Shown: positions 1-8,196 of the stretch, in pieces
Position numbering within the stretch: position 1 is the first letter of the stretch
Layout of the letters: each line of letters starts with the position of its first letter
Assembly: GCF_001640025.1 (NCBI RefSeq)
Contig: NC_031674.1
Coordinates: 620,001 to 684,000, forward strand
Direction of reading: 5' to 3'
DNA: 64,000 nt
Origin: Sugiyamaella lignohabitans
Taxonomy: Eukaryota > Ascomycota > Dipodascomycetes > Dipodascales > Trichomonascaceae
Program-made: the position numbers and the translations under genes
The notes under the pieces: generated by a model
Told to the model about the DNA's origin: nothing
What the model saw: the letters and a program-made list of their open reading frames with translations, nothing else
Database searches by the model: none

Positions 1-588
1 TCAGTACTCCCTTTTTAGCAGGGTCACTGAACACCGGCTGGCCTATACTCTCGTCTCGGCGACCGTCTTTTGGCAAATGCACCACCAGATCTCGTGTATA
101 TATCTCCATAGTAGCATCTCCTGTACAGCGCGCGTCCAACGATAGTTCTACTGAACAGTTGTCGCAGTACTGGTCGCATGTACAGTCCCGTGTATATTCA
201 AGGTCGTCAACTCGAGTAGAGTCCAGTGGAATCAGTCCTAATCGATGGGCAATAAACTCGTCGGCCAGCACCGACGTGTTGATATCAATTTCTACCAGAT
301 CAATCGCTATAGTAGGAATCTCAGCAATAATCGTTCGTCGCACCGAGTTCGCTAGTCTGTGAAAGGCGTTAGTTTCTGCGGTGGGTTCTGCCTCCGGCGG
401 CTGGGGCTCTGCCCCAGACCCCTTGGCTCCTCTCGCTGCGCTCGAGTCGGGCGTGGGGGTGCCAGTAATTTGGGTTTTTTGGACTGGTATTCCAGAACTT
501 ACGCTAAATCGACATCTGATACAACAAAGTCTACTTCATCTTTTTGCACTTTCCGCACCGTCACTTTTGGTCCTTGATCTTGATCCAT
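1..588 (-). CDS. RPB3: RNA polymerase II subunit Rpb3, N-terminal part (runs off left edge)
   Basis: Third-largest subunit of RNA polymerase II, which dimerises with Rpb11 to nucleate core assembly in the nucleus. Two exons: 588-503 (ATG at 588) and 356 to the window edge, giving about 147 codons; the yeast protein is about 318 aa, so roughly half is missing. The intron, 502-357, has a GTAAGT donor and a CTAACGCCTTTCACAG acceptor. Splicing restores ...[19 protein letters not shown], the conserved N-terminal signature. The conserved [14 protein letters not shown] follows, and then the zinc-binding cysteines C87, C89, C93 and C96 in [12 protein letters not shown]. The intron carries one copy of the GC-rich repeat. 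The gene is divergent from the DUF1770-like gene and shares a ~460 bp intergenic region with it. Identification is strong from the motifs; the exon structure is inferred from frame and splice signals. Confidence 0.93.
389..456 (+). repeat. GC-rich structured repeat, left half, inside the RPB3 intron
   Basis: Starts TGCCTCCGGCGGCTGGGGC, followed by a GCCCC-containing hairpin return and the inner motif CTCTCGCTGCGCTCGAG. It lies entirely between the RPB3 5' and 3' splice sites and makes up about half of that 146-nt intron. Confidence 0.9.
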
Positions 589-1047
589 CTCTCTCTTGCC
601 CTTTCTCTGATGTTCTTGTTATGTGCTATTTTTTTCTCTATTGACCTCAGAGTTTCGCCTGTTGGTTTTTGAAAAATTACCTTCCGTCTGATGGTGGAGA
701 TGACAATTGCAAATCCTACTTCACCACTTCCATCACTTCGATTCTTGTATCTTGCGCGTCGCGGCTATCTGTTACCCGGCATGTATCCCCTCGACCAGCC
801 CTTACAACTACCCTCTTTAATTTACCTCAAAATGTCTCTCTCTCTCATTCCATTTACTTATCTCATTACTTAAAGACAATCATAGAACCAAAACTCCTTG
901 AAACTTTTCGAAAACTGCCATACCTTCACTCTCTAGATTCAACTTCACGTGACTTTTATAACCCACTGAGCAAGTCAAAATCACGTGATATTTAAACTAC
1001 ATCTTCGTGAAGCGGATCTTCGTCATGTTCATATTCATCATTGAGCA
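589..1047. other. Divergent promoter region RPB3 / DUF1770-like gene
   Basis: Shared upstream region of two divergently transcribed genes. It is pyrimidine-rich near RPB3 and holds two TCACGTGA sites near the right-hand gene. No credible coding sequence is seen; the short open frames here lack recognisable content. Confidence 0.6.
945..988. promoter_or_regulatory. Two TCACGTGA E-box octamers
   Basis: Identical palindromic octamers at 945-952 and 981-988, 36 bp apart start to start and about 60-100 bp before the ATG at 1048. CACGTG with this flanking is the core bound by yeast bHLH factors such as Cbf1 and Pho4. Which factor acts here is not known. Confidence 0.5.
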
Positions 1048-1455
1048 ATGTCCAGTTCTAACTCTGATTCTGATGGCCAAGACGGCCTATCGCAACAGCG
1101 ACGACCTCGATTACTGAAATCTAAACGCACCAATCCACCACTGCCCCCATTGCCAGATCTCCGGTTCGAAAACTCGTACCGCAAGTCAATTGCACCTGCC
1201 AATGGCTCCTGGTTCTGGATCTTAGTTCTTACAGTTCGTGACCAGCTGCTCTTCCCACTGGCCCAGGGTTTCCTGTGGAACGTTTTACTGGTCGGAGCAC
1301 GATCCTGGCGCATCAGTGCATCGCAAAATGGCAACAACTGGGGATGTAAGTAGACAACGACCCTGCCTTCCGGGCCCCACTAACCTTCAGTATCTGTCCG
1401 CAACTGGTGGTACAGTCTCACCAGCCAGCTGAAAGATCAGTCCTACGAATCGTAG
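1048..1455 (+). CDS. DUF1770-family (Atg43-like) small membrane protein
   Basis: Two exons, 1048-1345 and 1391-1455, encode 120 aa. The 45-nt intron has GTAAGT and ends CTAACCTTCAG. Without splicing the frame stops at once; with splicing it continues LSVRNWWYSLTSQLKDQSYE. The N-terminus is polar and proline-rich (TNPPLPPLPDLRFENSYRKS). The centre, VRDQLLFPLAQGFLWNVLLV, looks like one membrane segment, followed by a Trp-rich tail. The pattern PLPDLRFE-SY...RDQ..FPL.QG..W...WW resembles fungal DUF1770 proteins, which include the fission-yeast mitochondrial mitophagy receptor Atg43; this assignment is from memory. If correct, the protein would sit in the outer mitochondrial membrane. Two E-boxes lie just upstream. 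Confidence 0.6.
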
Positions 1456-1500
1456 TCCGGTTCCTGTATATATCTCACTTATTATTTATTGTTATTGATT

Positions 1501-1704
1501 GACCTGACCGCCTGCCTCCGGCGGCTGGGGCTCTGCCCCAGACCCCGTGGCTCCTCTCGCTGCGCTCGAGTCGGGCGTCAACGACCCCAACAAGAACTTG
1601 CAGTCCCAGTGAACTGGACCCCCCGACGCTCGACTCGAGCGCAGCGAGAGGAGCCACGGGGTCTGGGGCAGAGCCCCAGCCGCCGGAGGCAGGCGGTCAG
1701 GTCT
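1501..1704. repeat. Inverted pair of GC-rich repeats between convergent genes
   Basis: Left arm 1501-1577 and right arm 1626-1703 are close to perfect inverted complements. They begin GACCTGACCGCCTGCCTCCG, so the symmetry extends beyond the usual repeat end by about 12 bp. The pair separates the 3' ends of the DUF1770-like gene (+) and SCD6 (-). The transcript could fold into a hairpin of roughly 75 bp. Confidence 0.9.
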
Positions 1705-1865
1705 AAGGGCAGTGGATGCGAAAATAAATAAATTGAAACAGCAGCAAAGCTGTAGCTAATATATAGACGTGACTATTTCATGGCATTAAAGGTCATAGCA
1801 TTGGCACAGGGTGCGTGCACATTCGTTAGTTTTTGAGAGACAGTGGAACAATGAGAAAGAGGGGT

Positions 1866-3252
1866 TTAGCTAAAGTTGTTGCTATTATTGTTGTTGTTGT
1901 TGAAACCACCGCGACCGCCTCTCCAGTTCCCGTTTCCTCTGCCTCTGTGACCACCTCTACCACGGCCTCTGCCGCCTCGTCCACCACGCCAGTTTCCGTG
2001 GTTCGACTCGGCTTGGCCAAAGGTTTCCATGTTGAGCTGGCGTTCCTCGCCCCTTCTCTGGTAAGCAGTTTTGTTGTCCGAACTGCCCTCGATTTGCTCT
2101 TTGGTAGTTGACGAAATATTGTCAAAAAAGGAGCTCTTTTTGTCGTAGAATCCCTCTGCTGGGGCCTTGGGAATCACAGACTCTTCTTTGGTGATGTCTT
2201 CTTTCGAGAACTTGGCGTTGGACGCGTCAAAGTTGAATTCTGGCAACACCACCTTGGGTTTCTGACCCTGTCCGTTACGGTTATTGTGTTTGGGTCGGCT
2301 GCTGGCACCAGAATCGCCACGTCCTGCGTGGGTTCCTTGCACACTAGCATCACCACCGTTATTGCTAGACACAGAAGGAGCTGTTGCAGCGGCAGGAACA
2401 GAGTTACTGGCAGCTGGAGTCTGGGTTGAGACAGCTGGAACTGCTGGCACAGCAGAAGCTGTCTCTGTGGCCTGTTGTGGAACTGCTGGTACCGATGGCA
2501 CTCCCTGGTTCACAGGAGCTGTTGCAGGAGCTGGCACTGATGCTACTGATGAAGTGGCAGCAGCAGGTTGTTGAGGTACAGTTCCTGATGAGGCATAATT
2601 AGGATATCCAGGAGTAACACTAGGCTGTTGACCAGCGTAATTGTTGGCTGACTATGCAAAATACGTTAGTATCGCAACAGAGTGTGAAAAGATAACTTCA
2701 GTCCTCGAGATGAGGACGAAATTTGTTACAAACGAACAGCAAACTCAAATCATTTTCTATTGATCAGAAGGAAGGCAACGGAAAATATCCGCACGGTTTT
2801 GCGCCTCAGCAGAAATGATTTACATCCGAAAATTTTTCATCATAAAGAAAATGATCCTAAGCGCGTTTCGTACTGGCCAACTGACTAGCCGGCTCTTGAG
2901 AAAAACTTACCTGAATAATAGCAGGGTCCTGGAATGTTTGCACTGGAGGAGGTGGAGGTGCAGTGTCAGCAATTTTCAAGTCCTTGACATCGGATCCACG
3001 AAATACAATGAATTCATAGACACCTTGTGAAGGAGGAACCTCATCCTTGCCTCCACGACGGCCTTCGGTACCGTAAGAACGAACGTTTCTCAATGAAACA
3101 GTCGACTGTTCGGAATTGATCTCATGCAGGGTACCAACATATCTTTACCATTTGTTAGAATTTGGGACCAGATCGCGTAAATCGTGTAGGAGCACTTACT
3201 TGATATCACTGTTGGAGACCAGAGAAATAGTCTTGCCGATGTATTGAGACAT
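1866..3252 (-). CDS. SCD6: Scd6/Lsm14-family mRNA decapping and translation repressor
   Basis: Cytoplasmic P-body protein that binds eIF4G through RGG motifs, represses translation and promotes decapping. Three exons, 3252-3200, 3142-2911 and 2651-1866, give 356 aa. Intron 1 (57 nt) and intron 2 (259 nt) both have GTAAGT donors; acceptors follow CTAACAAATGGTAAAG and CTAACGTATTTTGCATAG. The N-terminal LSm domain (MSQYIGKTISLVSNSDIKYV...) has the family signature RNVRSYGTEGR. A Pro/Ala/Val-rich linker follows, then the FDF region (EFNFDASNAKFSKEDI) and FFD-like YDKKSSFFDNIS, then a C-terminal RGG/GRGRGG box ending in an Asn run. The domain order matches the family. Intron 2 hosts a probable snoRNA. 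The gene converges on the DUF1770-like gene. Confidence 0.93.
2749..2855 (-). ncRNA. Probable box C/D snoRNA inside SCD6 intron 2
   Basis: Read on the minus strand there is a 10-bp terminal stem: ATCATTTTCT (2855-2846) pairs perfectly with AGAAAATGAT (2758-2749). Just inside it are box C ATGATGA (2843-2837) and box D CTGA (2767-2764), with a possible D' CTGA at 2809-2806. The nucleotides directly before box D, TGCCTTCCTT, are antisense to AAGGAAGGCA, part of a highly conserved 18S rRNA segment (CCAAGGAAGGCAGCAGG from memory). That would place 2'-O-methylation on the A five positions from box D. An intronic position in the host sense strand is typical of C/D snoRNAs. The C' box is not convincing. 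Motifs and stem are seen; the target is inferred. Confidence 0.75.
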
Positions 3253-3782
3253 GGCAATGCGTAGTTATGTGGTTTTACAATCGCGGTCGAGATCCTGCTG
3301 AGTTCCAGCCCGCGAATAAAGAAACGAAGAAGAAGAAAAACAAGAAAAAAACAAGAAAACCAGCAAAAATGCGAGAATTTAAATGTTTCAAAAAAAAGCA
3401 AAAGAACAGAAAAGAAATCGTCCAGCGAATAAGACGCCGCGAATCTTAACGAAAACCTGCAGCCTAAACGCACCACCGTTTTGTTGGTTATGCTTCTCAC
3501 CCAAGTCACCTACCACTCTAACATGACTTATATGAGACCAAATATACATACTCATAGTAGGTCTTTTTGGTGGCTGGGGCTGGGGCGCTGTCTCAGACGC
3601 CGTTGCGCTGGCTTCGCCAGCGAGCGTGGGTTACGGGCAGGTGAAAAATAAGTTAGATCAGCTCCAGCCGATAGCACAAAACGGTGAAAACGCTCGCGAA
3701 GCGAGCACAACGGGGTCTGGGGCAGCGCCCCAGCCGCCGGAGGCAAGTCCGACAAAAAAAAGAGGAGTCAGTAGCGACTCAA
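3253..3782. other. SCD6 upstream region and tRNA-Phe 3' flank
   Basis: A-rich upstream region of SCD6 (long purine/A tracts around 3325-3420), then the repeat pair at 3557-3745. No credible gene is seen. Confidence 0.5.
3557..3745. repeat. Degenerate plus intact GC-rich repeat, inverted pair
   Basis: The left unit 3557-3632 is degraded (GGTGGCTGGGGCTGGGGCGC) but keeps an inner hairpin, CTGGCTTCGCCAG. The right unit 3689-3745 is intact and inverted, with inner hairpin GCTCGCGAAGCGAGC and end GCCGCCGGAGGCA. The right unit ends 38 bp from the 3' end of tRNA-Phe. Confidence 0.8.
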
Positions 3783-3877
3783 TGCGAATTCTGCGGATCG
3801 AACGCAGGACCTCCAGATATCAAAGACCGAAGTTGTGAATCTTCAGTCTGGCGCTCTCCCAACTGAGCTAAATCCGC
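3783..3877 (-). tRNA. tRNA-Phe(GAA) with intron
   Basis: The minus strand reads GCGGATTTAGCTCAGTTGGG at its 5' end, nearly identical to yeast tRNA-Phe. Anticodon stem CCAGA and loop CTGAAG are followed by a ~22-nt intron that contains ACTTCGGTC, with pairing to the anticodon typical of this intron. The 3' half is TCTGGAGGTCCTGCGTTCGA, ending AATTCGCA. Length 95 nt, about 73 when mature. Confidence 0.97.
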
Positions 3878-5470
3878 TTTCTGCCCTGGCTCGCCCCAAG
3901 TGCGCAAGTGAATATATGGCCATTTGGTGTTGACGAAGTGTCCAGTTCACACGAGGAATGGCTCGATCTGGTCGACAAGACGGTGAAACAGGGGGATACT
4001 AGAATAGAATTAAGAATATCATCATGCAATGAGGTTGTTCTGTCAATAGCGTCTTCTCTCTACTGCATGAGATATAACCAGCCGCCGAGTTAAATGCCAA
4101 GTTAACGAGATTAATATACCTCATCAGGATCCATCCCATCATCTTTATAAATTAACTTTGTTGAAGCTAGTACAACACCAGCATTTTGTAATGCAAAACG
4201 ATATAGCTTTATAGTATTTTGCAGTAGTAGATGTGATCCTATGTCGATATGTTACAAGTTAAATCGAGCACCAGTTCAGTCACTTTTAGTATGGATTTCT
4301 AACCAGCATATGCAGTATGATTTAGCACAATTGGGTAATTGGGTTTGTTCAAAAATCTTGAGAATTATCCAGTTGTTTTTGAGAACTGAGGTCTCTGGGT
4401 AACAGCCTACATGTTCCAGAAATGATACCCCATCCTGCTGAATGTCTTGCCAACCTCCAAAGTACAATAAATCCATTGAATCCCCAAATCAGAGAGAAAA
4501 AAAGAGAATTTCTTTGACTTTTATTATTATTTCTGTGGCCAGAAAATCTTGTCCGGTATCTGTGTTCATATGTTCTTGATCAACCTCGTAAGAGCTGATT
4601 TGGGAACAACCTACCCCTGAGGGATCGGCCGAAAAACGCAGATCATCCCGGTATTAGCGTGGAAATCAATTCATTTACCCCAGTCAAATTTGACTTCCCA
4701 TTGATCAAATCTGTTGAACATAGATCCAATGATTGCTATCAACACACAATTGCAAAATGAAAGACTAACTATTTTACAATGGTTTCTCAGGATCCATAAA
4801 ATTGGCTTAGAAAATGCACAAACCCCGATATATGAATGACGTGGTATCGGGATGTCGATCTCAGCATGCAACCTTAAACTTCACTGAATGTGCCATTCAA
4901 AAATAAATAATACCAATTGCAACAGCTCCCTTGAGCAAAATAACCACTTCCCCATCTACCGAAACTAACCTGCTCCCCATGCCCGACTCGAGCGAAGCGA
5001 GAGGACCCGTGGGGTCTGGGGCGCAGCCCCAGCCGCCGGAGGCAACCTCCCTACCATGTGTATGAGCTTTCAATGAGTCTGAAAATTTCTTATATAGCAT
5101 TGTATTTTATCCCTACCAGGTGAGAAATAAGCACATGATGAATTCAGGCTGCGAATCTATACCCATGGTTTTTGCCTCTGATTTCTGTCTGGGAAGAGAT
5201 GAGACAAGTATACTCAGGATGCTGTTCGATACAAACCATAAAACTGTAAGCCCGTGATCAAACTACAAGTGATACTCCGAGCAATTATTCATCTTGTCGA
5301 GGAATTAGATTGAAATTCAGCTCTTTGAACACCATCATCCTTTCAAAAAAGTTGAGAATATAGCTGACATTTAGGACTAACATGAAATCAAACCTAACCC
5401 ACTGAAATATATGACGACTCCAGCTTCACGAACTTCACAGACTTTGATAGCAGACAGGCCAGAATCAAAA
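3878..5470. other. 1.6 kb without recognisable gene
   Basis: AT-rich, only short open frames on either strand, none with recognisable content. It contains one GC-rich repeat half at 4981-5044. The last ~60 bp are the leader of the NatB gene; an in-frame ATG at 5411 exists but adds 20 residues with no family support. Confidence 0.5.
4981..5044 (-). repeat. GC-rich structured repeat, half unit
   Basis: Minus-strand orientation: inner motif CTCGAGCGAAGCGAGAGG first, then GGGGTCTGGGGCGCAGCCCC, ending GCCGCCGGAGGCA. It stands alone in otherwise AT-rich DNA. Confidence 0.88.
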
Positions 5471-6118
5471 ATGACCTCAATCACACCACTCAAGGCAACA
5501 GATCTGTTATCACTGAATTCCATAAACTTGGATGTTCTGACTGAAAATTATCATCTGGGGTTCTACCTCCAATACCTCAGCGACTGGCCAGCCATGTTCT
5601 TCAAATCGACGAATCCTGCGGATAGATGTACTGGATACATGATGGGAAAATCAGAAGGACGTGGATTAGAATGGCACAGTCATATCACGGCAGTCACAGT
5701 CGACTGTGATTATCGACGACTGGGAATTGCTAAAGATCTTGTAGATCATCTAGTAACATGTTCGGAAGAGAGCACTCAAGACTGCTACTTCATGGACTTG
5801 TACGTGCGGGCGACAAATCGATTGGCTATTGATATGTACAAAAAGTTTGGTTTTTCTGTCTTCCGACGAGTAGTCGCATATTATTCTATGGGAGAACCAT
5901 CAGATGATGGTGAAGATGCATTTGGTAAGTACCATCAGTAAATGTCCAACGACATAGTGAACAAAAGACATTATAGCCATCATCATATACTAACTCACTT
6001 TGCAGACATGAGAAAGCCGTTGAAACGAGATCCCAATAACACATCTCTCGTAAAGTCAGCGCATACGGACGAGAGTCCACACTACGTGTATAAATATAAC
6101 GCTGAAGCGCTCCGGTAG
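5471..6118 (+). CDS. NAT3: N-terminal acetyltransferase B catalytic subunit
   Basis: Naa20/Nat3 acetylates N-termini beginning Met-Asp, Met-Glu, Met-Asn or Met-Gln, acting with Mdm20/Naa25 at ribosomes. Exons 5471-5924 and 6006-6118 encode 188 aa. The 81-nt intron has GTAAGT and ends CTAACTCACTTTGCAG, and splicing restores DAFDMRKPLKRD, the conserved Nat3 C-terminal motif. The N-terminus MTSITPLKATDLLSLNSINL followed by DVLTENYHLGFYLQYLSDWP is characteristic. GNAT acetyl-CoA binding is visible as VTVDCDYRRLGIAKDLVDHL (R/QxxGxG/A-type loop), then FMDLYVRATNRLAIDMYKKF and VFRRVVAYYS. The start at 5471 is preferred over the ATG at 5411 because it matches the yeast N-terminus. Confidence 0.92.
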
Positions 6119-6771
6119 ATATCTAAACAAAAACTGCATTGATATTTATTGAAATCTGTGTTGAAATCTGTATTGACAAAATGACGAGTATTTGGTCACC
6201 AGGCTCAGCTCCAGATCCCGATGCAAGCTTTCTCGAAATGAGAACCAACCCAAGTTAAAGCTACATTTAGGTCTGAAGTACTCGACTCGAGTTAAGCAAG
6301 AGGAGCTGAACCGCCTGGGCCAGACTGGTCAGATGCCTCCTACAACCGAGGAGCACCTCATCAAACTCATTGTAGTCCGTTTCAAAACCTGTATTACGAG
6401 GTACAACACAGAATACAGACTAGACACGATCAGACTAATAAAACGAACGATTCGTTCTAAAAACTGATAGAAAGCAATAAGAGAAATGTGTGCATCTGAA
6501 ATGGACCATGGTATTCACAGAGTAAGAGAATACCAAGGTGAGTAATTTGCAAGTCAATCTTGTTTGCACCAAAATAGGAACACGACAGGGAGTAAGTCTT
6601 GCACCAGAGTGTTGGCAAACGGGATCATCTATATAAGTCTACATACAATGGAAAGGGGAACAGATTTTTGAATTTTTTTTTCATTTAGCCCATTTCATGC
6701 CTAGCTAGAACAAAAACATAAAACAATATTACAATTCTTCAATTTTTTTAAACCTTGATAATTCATTTCCT
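6119..6771. other. Intergenic region between convergent NAT3 and RPL12
   Basis: Holds an ATG reading frame at 6181-6258 (MTSIWSPGSAPDPD...) and an ATG-less open frame 6192-6467 in another register. Neither could be joined by standard splice signals nor assigned to a family; they may be remnants of a gene or chance. T-rich 3' sequence precedes RPL12. Confidence 0.4.
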
Positions 6772-7775
6772 TTACTCGGAAGGAACATCAAGCTCACCGG
6801 CGTCAATGGCGTCAATGGCAACATGAGCAGGCTTACCGTCGACTCTGCAGCCGATGGATTGAGCAGTACCCAAAACCTCCTTGACAGTACCAGACAACTC
6901 CTTGGCAAAGGACTTGGATCTCATCTCACGGGCAATGTTGATGATCTCATCGAAGGCAATGCTACCGTTGTGCTTGACGTTCTTCTCCTTCTTTCTGTCT
7001 CTTGGGGGTTCCTTAAGAGCAGTGATGAGGAGAGAAGAGGCAGAGGGAACAACCGAGACAGCGGCTTGACGGTTTTGGATGGTCAATTGAACAGTGACAC
7101 GGATACCCTTGAAGTTCTTGGTGGCCTTGGCGATATCTTCACCGACCTTCTTGGGGGAGAGACCAAGAGGACCGATCTTGGGGGCAAGAGTGGCAGAAGC
7201 ACCAACTTCACCACCGACAGCACGGAGGAAGAGGATTTTAACTTCGTTGGGGTCGATCTAAATTGATGTTAGTAAATGGGCTTCGAGAGGATGATTCTGA
7301 TTTGGGGAGTTAAGGCAGTAATCGATAAAGAAACTTTAACTTTGCAAGAGGTGTTGAAAAAGTTATAAGAAAACTTCTGGCGCTAAAATATGTTGCTAGA
7401 GAATACAATAATCAACTTATGAACTGATGGTTGTTATTGCTGTGTTGAAGTCATGCCCATCATAAGTCGACGAAAGTCAGCTCGAAACTGAAGCACTGAC
7501 AAACATCTTCCCAGTACTGATGAAAACACGAGCTCGAATCTTAAGAAAGTTCTCAACTCATCAAGCAGTCGGATTTACTTGGTCTGATAAATATTTTGCT
7601 GGATAGTTTCATGTCTTGTTGAATTTCTATCGAAGTCGGAAGTTCTTTGAACTCGAGAGCAATAAAGTACAGATTCTGATTTCCATTCCGATTCTCTAAA
7701 AAGTTCAAAGCTGCTTTGGAATCACTGCCATTCACTCCTCATCATCGACTTAACACTACGAACCTTTGGTGGCAT
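6772..7775 (-). CDS. RPL12: 60S ribosomal protein L12 (uL11)
   Basis: Binds the GTPase-centre rRNA at the base of the ribosomal stalk in the cytosolic large subunit. Exon 1 is only 12 nt, 7775-7764 (ATG CCA CCA AAG), and exon 2 is 7257-6772; together they give 165 aa, the same length as yeast Rpl12. Splicing yields [20 protein letters not shown], matching the yeast start. Further hallmarks are [20 protein letters not shown], the minus-strand stretch [20 protein letters not shown] and [13 protein letters not shown]. The intron is unusually long (506 nt) and its donor reads GTTCGT instead of the GTAAGT seen elsewhere; the acceptor region CTAACATCAATTTAG is normal. No alternative donor preserving the N-terminus is apparent. 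A regulated or inefficient donor is possible but not shown. Confidence 0.94.
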
Positions 7776-8196
7776 TTTGAATAATTAATAAGTTAGTGTT
7801 GGATGCTTGTTCGAAACGAAAAGATAATCGCTACTGAAATTTAGCAGTATCTCCTGCGTGAGCCTAGCCATGCACGAGTCAGTCTGTTTCGACAATGTTT
7901 GGTCTCAACAACCTGTGTGTACATGTCAGAACAACATGTGTGACTTTTTATGTCCTAAATAGGAAATTCAAAGAAATTCATTTGAAAAGTGCATTTCCGC
8001 GACCCTGATCTGCGTCTCACTGCAGATGGTATTCCCAGCACCGAGAACCTCAGCGAAATCCTAGCAATCTCCTGCGAAGCAGGAGCAACGGGGTCTGGGG
8101 CAGCGCCCCAGCCGCCGGAGGCACCACCGCCACGCGTTTATATCTAATTATTCATTTATATTAATCATATACTAGTATGTGGAACCCGCGTTTGTT
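7776..8196. other. RPL12 promoter and UBA1 3' flank
   Basis: Upstream region of RPL12 on the left and the 3' end of UBA1 on the right. It contains one GC-rich repeat half (8069-8123). No gene seen. Confidence 0.5.
8069..8123 (-). repeat. GC-rich structured repeat, right half, 3' of UBA1
   Basis: Inner hairpin TCCTGCGAAGCAGGA, then GGGGTCTGGGGCAGCGCCCC and the end GCCGCCGGAGGCA. It sits 74 bp beyond the UBA1 stop codon. Confidence 0.9.

Noticed and set aside
2690..2725. Hammerhead-ribozyme look (GATGAGGACGAAAT beside a GTCCTC/GAGGAC hairpin)
   Set aside because: The full core CUGANGA plus stem II plus GAAA in correct order is absent on either strand.
6181..6467. Short frame MTSIWSPGSAPDPD... 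and adjacent ATG-less frame as a spliced gene
   Set aside because: No GTAAGT-type donor and matching acceptor joins them, and no family was recognised.
7258..7763. A second snoRNA in the RPL12 intron
   Set aside because: TGATGA and CTGA motifs exist (about 7563 and 7480) but no terminal stem or rRNA complementarity was found.
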